Shown in pieces: positions 61,297 through 64,000 of a stretch of 64,000 nt of DNA. Each line of letters begins with the position of its first letter. Positions within the stretch are counted from its first letter, which is position 1. The notes beneath the pieces were generated by a model. That model had not been told where the DNA came from, did no database searches, and was given only the letters and a program-made list of their open reading frames with translations. The translations under genes and the position numbers were made by a program. This stretch comes from Bdellovibrio bacteriovorus HD100 (GTDB taxonomy: Bacteria; Bdellovibrionota; Bdellovibrionia; Bdellovibrionales; Bdellovibrionaceae), in NCBI RefSeq assembly GCF_000196175.1, contig NC_005363.1, positions 1,984,001 through 2,048,000 of the forward strand, given 5' to 3'.

Positions 61297-62184
61297 TTGG
61301 CATTTCGTTGGATCGGCAAATCAGCAGACGGTAAATCAGTTACTCTCAAACACCTTGAGGAGTGCAAACTAAACACCCCCCCTTATGCCACCACAAGCTG
61401 GGTTCGGGACAATGCCGACATCGTTCGTGTTGCCGCCATCCTGGATGTTGAAACCACAGGTCTAAACCAGACCGAGGACACCATAATCGAAATCGGTATT
61501 CGCCAGTTCCTTTTCAACAAAAACTCGGGCGAAGTCCTGGCCGTCACCAAGTCTTACTCCAGCTTCCAGGACCCGGGCAAACCCATCAGCCCCGAAATTC
61601 AGGCCCTGACCGGGATCACCGATGAAATGGTCGCGGGCAAGCAGATCGACTGGACTGCCGTGGATGCTCTTTTAAATGAATGCCAGTTGATCATCGCTCA
61701 CAACGCGAAGTTTGACCGCCCGTTCATCGATCGCAGATCCAAAACATCCCCTGAACGTGTGTGGGCTTGTTCGTTTAAACAGGTTGAATGGTCCGACAAA
61801 GGATTCACCAGCCCAAAGCTGGAACTTTTGAATATCTACCACGGATTCTTTACAGATTCCCACCGGGCGATCAACGACGTGGACGCTCTGCTTTACTTGT
61901 TAAGCCTTCCTGATGCTGAAACCCAGAAGCCTTATCTTTTTGAACTGATCAGCAATGCCCGTCGTCCCATGACTCATGTCATTGCGACATCCGCGCCGTT
62001 TGAATCCAAAGACCACCTGAAGGGTCGCGGCTACAACTGGGACAGCATCAATCGTTTCTGGTCCAAGATCATTTTCAAAGACGAAGTCGCGGACGAAACC
62101 AAATGGCTGGAAGAGACCGTGTATTGTGGCCCCTTCGGCGGCATGACCCGCGACATTGCCCTGGTGGATGGGTTTAAAAGTTAG
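61297..62184 (+). CDS. DnaQ-like DEDDh 3'-5' exonuclease
   Basis: A 295-residue protein starting at a TTG with AAGGAG 7 bases upstream. Residues 44-215 form a DEDDh exonuclease: Asp50 and Glu52 in LDVETTG, Asp in HNAKFDRPF, and His-Asp in SHRAINDVDA. The 43 residues before the domain and the C-terminal 75 residues (with LKGRGYNWDSINRFWSK) are not part of replicative epsilon, so this is more likely a repair or RNA-processing exonuclease. It has its own promoter region. Confidence 0.88.
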   Translation: MAFRWIGKSADGKSVTLKHLEECKLNTPPYATTSWVRDNADIVRVAAILDVETTGLNQTEDTIIEIGIRQFLFNKNSGEVLAVTKSYSSFQDPGKPISPEIQALTGITDEMVAGKQIDWTAVDALLNECQLIIAHNAKFDRPFIDRRSKTSPERVWACSFKQVEWSDKGFTSPKLELLNIYHGFFTDSHRAINDVDALLYLLSLPDAETQKPYLFELISNARRPMTHVIATSAPFESKDHLKGRGYNWDSINRFWSKIIFKDEVADETKWLEETVYCGPFGGMTRDIALVDGFKS

Positions 62185-62324
62185 CTAGCGCCAAAGATCG
62201 CGGGACGAACGTGTGAAACCTTAGCGCAAAGAGCGTACTGTCCGTAAATCCGGAAAAGATCATGACTTTTAACAAGCGTGCAGACCAAAACGATCTTTCC
62301 CATACCAGAGTGATAAAATAGTGA

Positions 62325-62339
62325 AGCTGGGGGCCAGCT
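62325..62339 (+). promoter_or_regulatory. Hairpin that holds the kinase ribosome site
   Basis: AGCTGG and CCAGCT form a 6-bp stem around a GGG loop, ending on the base before the kinase ATG at 62340. The Shine-Dalgarno run GGGGG is therefore partly in the stem and partly in the loop, which could limit translation. Confidence 0.5.
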
Positions 62340-63681
62340 ATGGAAAACAACACACTTCAATCTTTGGAGGTCATCAAGGACATCTACAATGTCGATCAGT
62401 TGCTTTCCGGTAAAGAGTACATCCGCGAGCTTGTGCACCGACTTGCTTCTGCCCTCGACGTGAAATACGTGATGGTGGGCCATGCCATTGAACCCGAGCG
62501 CAAAGCCATCCAGACCGACTTTTTGTGGGCGAATCAGGGATTTGCTGACAATGTCGTCTATAGCCTGGAAGACACCCCTTGCACCCAGGTTCTTTGTGGA
62601 ACCCGAGTTGCCTGCTTCACTACGAATGTCCAACAAATGTTCCCGAAAGATCAAATGCTGAGGGATATGAATGTACAGTCCTATCTGGGAGCCCCTTTTT
62701 TACACACCGACGGGCGTCTGATTGGCTTGCTGGTCATTATGGACGACAAACCGTTTAAGAACTTGGAGTTACAAACGGCCATCGTCGAATTCTTCGCCGC
62801 ACGCATCAGCACCGAATACCGCCGGTTGACCGCAGAGGATTCCTTAAAAAGAATCAACGAAAGTCTTGAGCGACTGGTCAACGAACGAACCAGTGAGCTG
62901 CAAAAGGCCTTTGCCTCGTTACAAGCGACCCAAAAACAACTGATCTCCCAGGAAAAGCTTGCGACCATCGGACGAATCACCTTCGGTATAGCCCACGAAC
63001 TGAAAAACCCACTGAACATCATCATCAATGCCTCTGAACTTCTTCTGGATGACGACTTGGATAAAGAATCCCATACGCGCGCAGTTGAAATGATCCAGCA
63101 CCACAGTGTGCGCGCCAGCGAAATCATCACCAACATGCTAAGACAGGCGCGGCAGGACACCAGTCAAGAACCAGAATGGGTTAACTTTTCAGTTCTGGTG
63201 GAGCGGGCATTGGATATGTTCTTGCGCTCGATCACTGACATTGACCTGAAAACCGCACTGGTAAAAAAAAATAAAAATCGAACCTGATATACAGGCACGC
63301 CTTGTGGACGCCCCGGCCATGGAAAGGGTCTTTATCAACATTATCGACAACGCCCTATATGCCCTGAATGAAAAATTTCAGAAAAACCGCGCCACCTTTA
63401 TTCCAGAACTGCAAGTCGAGCTTCTGCCAGGCAAGACGTTGTGCCGCCTTTCGGTTCGCGACAATGGCACCGGCATCCCGCAAAACCACCTGCCCAACGT
63501 CTGTGATGAATTTTACACCACAAAACCTCCGGGTGAAGGCACCGGCCTGGGACTTTGGATAGCCAAACAAAATGTTGAAAAAAACCGCGGTTCATTCCGT
63601 ATTCTGAGCAAAGAAAACGAGTTCACCCAAATCACGATAGAGCTTCCCAGCGCCCCCCGCACTGTGGAGGTCAGTTTATGA
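62340..63681 (+). pseudogene. GAF-domain sensor histidine kinase with a one-base frameshift
   Basis: The first frame (62340-63287, 315 residues) has a GAF domain (about 25-165), a coiled coil, and the HisKA H-box with His219 in FGIAHELKNPLNII. It then stops after a run of nine A (63263-63271). The +1 frame continues without a break as an HATPase_c domain: N-box INIIDNALYAL, then DNGTGIP, then EFYTTKPPGEGTGLGL. With eight A the reading is continuous (LVKKIKIEPDIQARLVDAPA). So either one A has been inserted in this genome or assembly, or slippage on the A9 run makes full-length kinase. The gene overlaps the next response regulator (ATGA), its likely partner. Confidence 0.9.
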
Positions 63682-64000
63682 ATGCTCCAGCACCTCTGGA
63701 TGTCGTTGTGGTCGATGATGAAAGCAGCGTCGGCGCTTTGTGCGAAATGAAGTTCAGAAAACCGATTGAAAAAGGAAACATTCGCTTTCACTTTTTCGAA
63801 GACGCCCAATCCTGCCTGAACTATCTGGAAAACTCCCAAAGAAATCCGGGCTCCGAAGTTTTATTTACTGACATTAATATGCCGAATGTGTCCGGCTTTG
63901 AACTGCTTACCAAGGTCAAGCAACGGTTCCCGGATATTGATGTCTATATGATGAGCGCCTATGACGACGAACTCAGCATTAGAAAATCCCTCAACCTTGG
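63678..64000 (+). CDS. Response regulator receiver protein (C-terminus beyond window)
   Basis: The ATG overlaps the kinase stop by 4 bases (ATGA), giving at least 107 residues to the window end. It is a receiver domain: acidic pair in VVVVDDESSVG, phosphoacceptor Asp in VLFTDINMPNVSGFELL, and the conserved switch residue in YMMSAYDD. No output domain is seen before the edge. It is surely the partner of the upstream histidine kinase. Its intact frame argues that the pair is still under selection. Confidence 0.92.
   Translation, partial: MNAPAPLDVVVVDDESSVGALCEMKFRKPIEKGNIRFHFFEDAQSCLNYLENSQRNPGSEVLFTDINMPNVSGFELLTKVKQRFPDIDVYMMSAYDDELSIRKSLNL

Overview
The window looks like chromosomal DNA of a Bdellovibrio bacteriovorus-type predatory bacterium. 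The main evidence is two very large, secreted, modular fibre proteins with a shared Bdellovibrio-style N-terminal module. Supporting signs are a Gram-negative envelope gene set (LptD, lipoproteins, many small exported proteins), a secreted HNH-type nuclease and a full-length coiled-coil protein. Base composition is near 50% GC. Genus is inferred from protein content; no 16S gene is present. I see no prophage, insertion sequence, integrase or CRISPR array.

Layout. 1-9.4 kb (minus strand): an exported protein of unknown function (cut by the window edge), dnaE, an exported protein, guaA-guaB and a gamma-carbonic-anhydrase-like protein. A 29-bp perfect inverted repeat follows guaA. 9.4-14.8 kb (minus): patatin-like phospholipase, a CPA2-type cation/proton antiporter, a bifunctional-nuclease-family protein and miaB. 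14.9-20.3 kb (plus): an acidic-tailed protein, a 1256-residue S74-type fibre and a periplasmic binding protein. 20.3-23.1 kb (minus): secreted HNH nuclease, a structured 3' region, a histone-H1-like Lys/Ala-rich protein with a Cys/His domain, and a DUF4097-like exported protein. 23.2-26.9 kb (plus): thiolase, both subunits of 3-oxoacid CoA-transferase, and a cyclic-nucleotide-binding protein. 27-32.4 kb (minus): a run of three exported or envelope proteins, a coiled-coil protein and pyruvate kinase.

32.5-41 kb has mixed strands: HU, GYF-like and ChaN-like proteins, a VKOR-DsbA fusion, a coiled-coil protein, a STAS protein and lptD. 41-46.9 kb (minus) is a translation and protein-targeting operon: ffh, rpsP, khpA, rimM, trmD, an extra SPOUT methyltransferase, rplS, rnhB, yraN. 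47-54.3 kb: two small exported proteins, a Tudor-like protein, an ABC exporter coupled to prfC, trhO, and a membrane-anchored protein. 54.3-57.7 kb: initiator tRNA with its own promoter and terminator, then a second giant fibre with a different C-terminus. 57.7-64 kb: chaA-type antiporter, slyX, a lipoprotein, an RNase H, a NarL-type regulator, a DnaQ-like exonuclease, then a GAF histidine kinase broken at an A9 tract and overlapping a response regulator that runs off the end.

How they fit together: most of the window is housekeeping (replication, purine synthesis, translation, SRP). Into this are set probable predation and envelope genes: two fibres that probably recognise surfaces, a nuclease exported past the inner membrane, disulphide-forming enzymes and several exported proteins. 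The items most worth a second look are the nested-stem element after the histone-like gene, the frameshifted kinase, the helically phased ACCTAGG motifs at 36.87-36.94 kb and the swapped ends of the two fibres.
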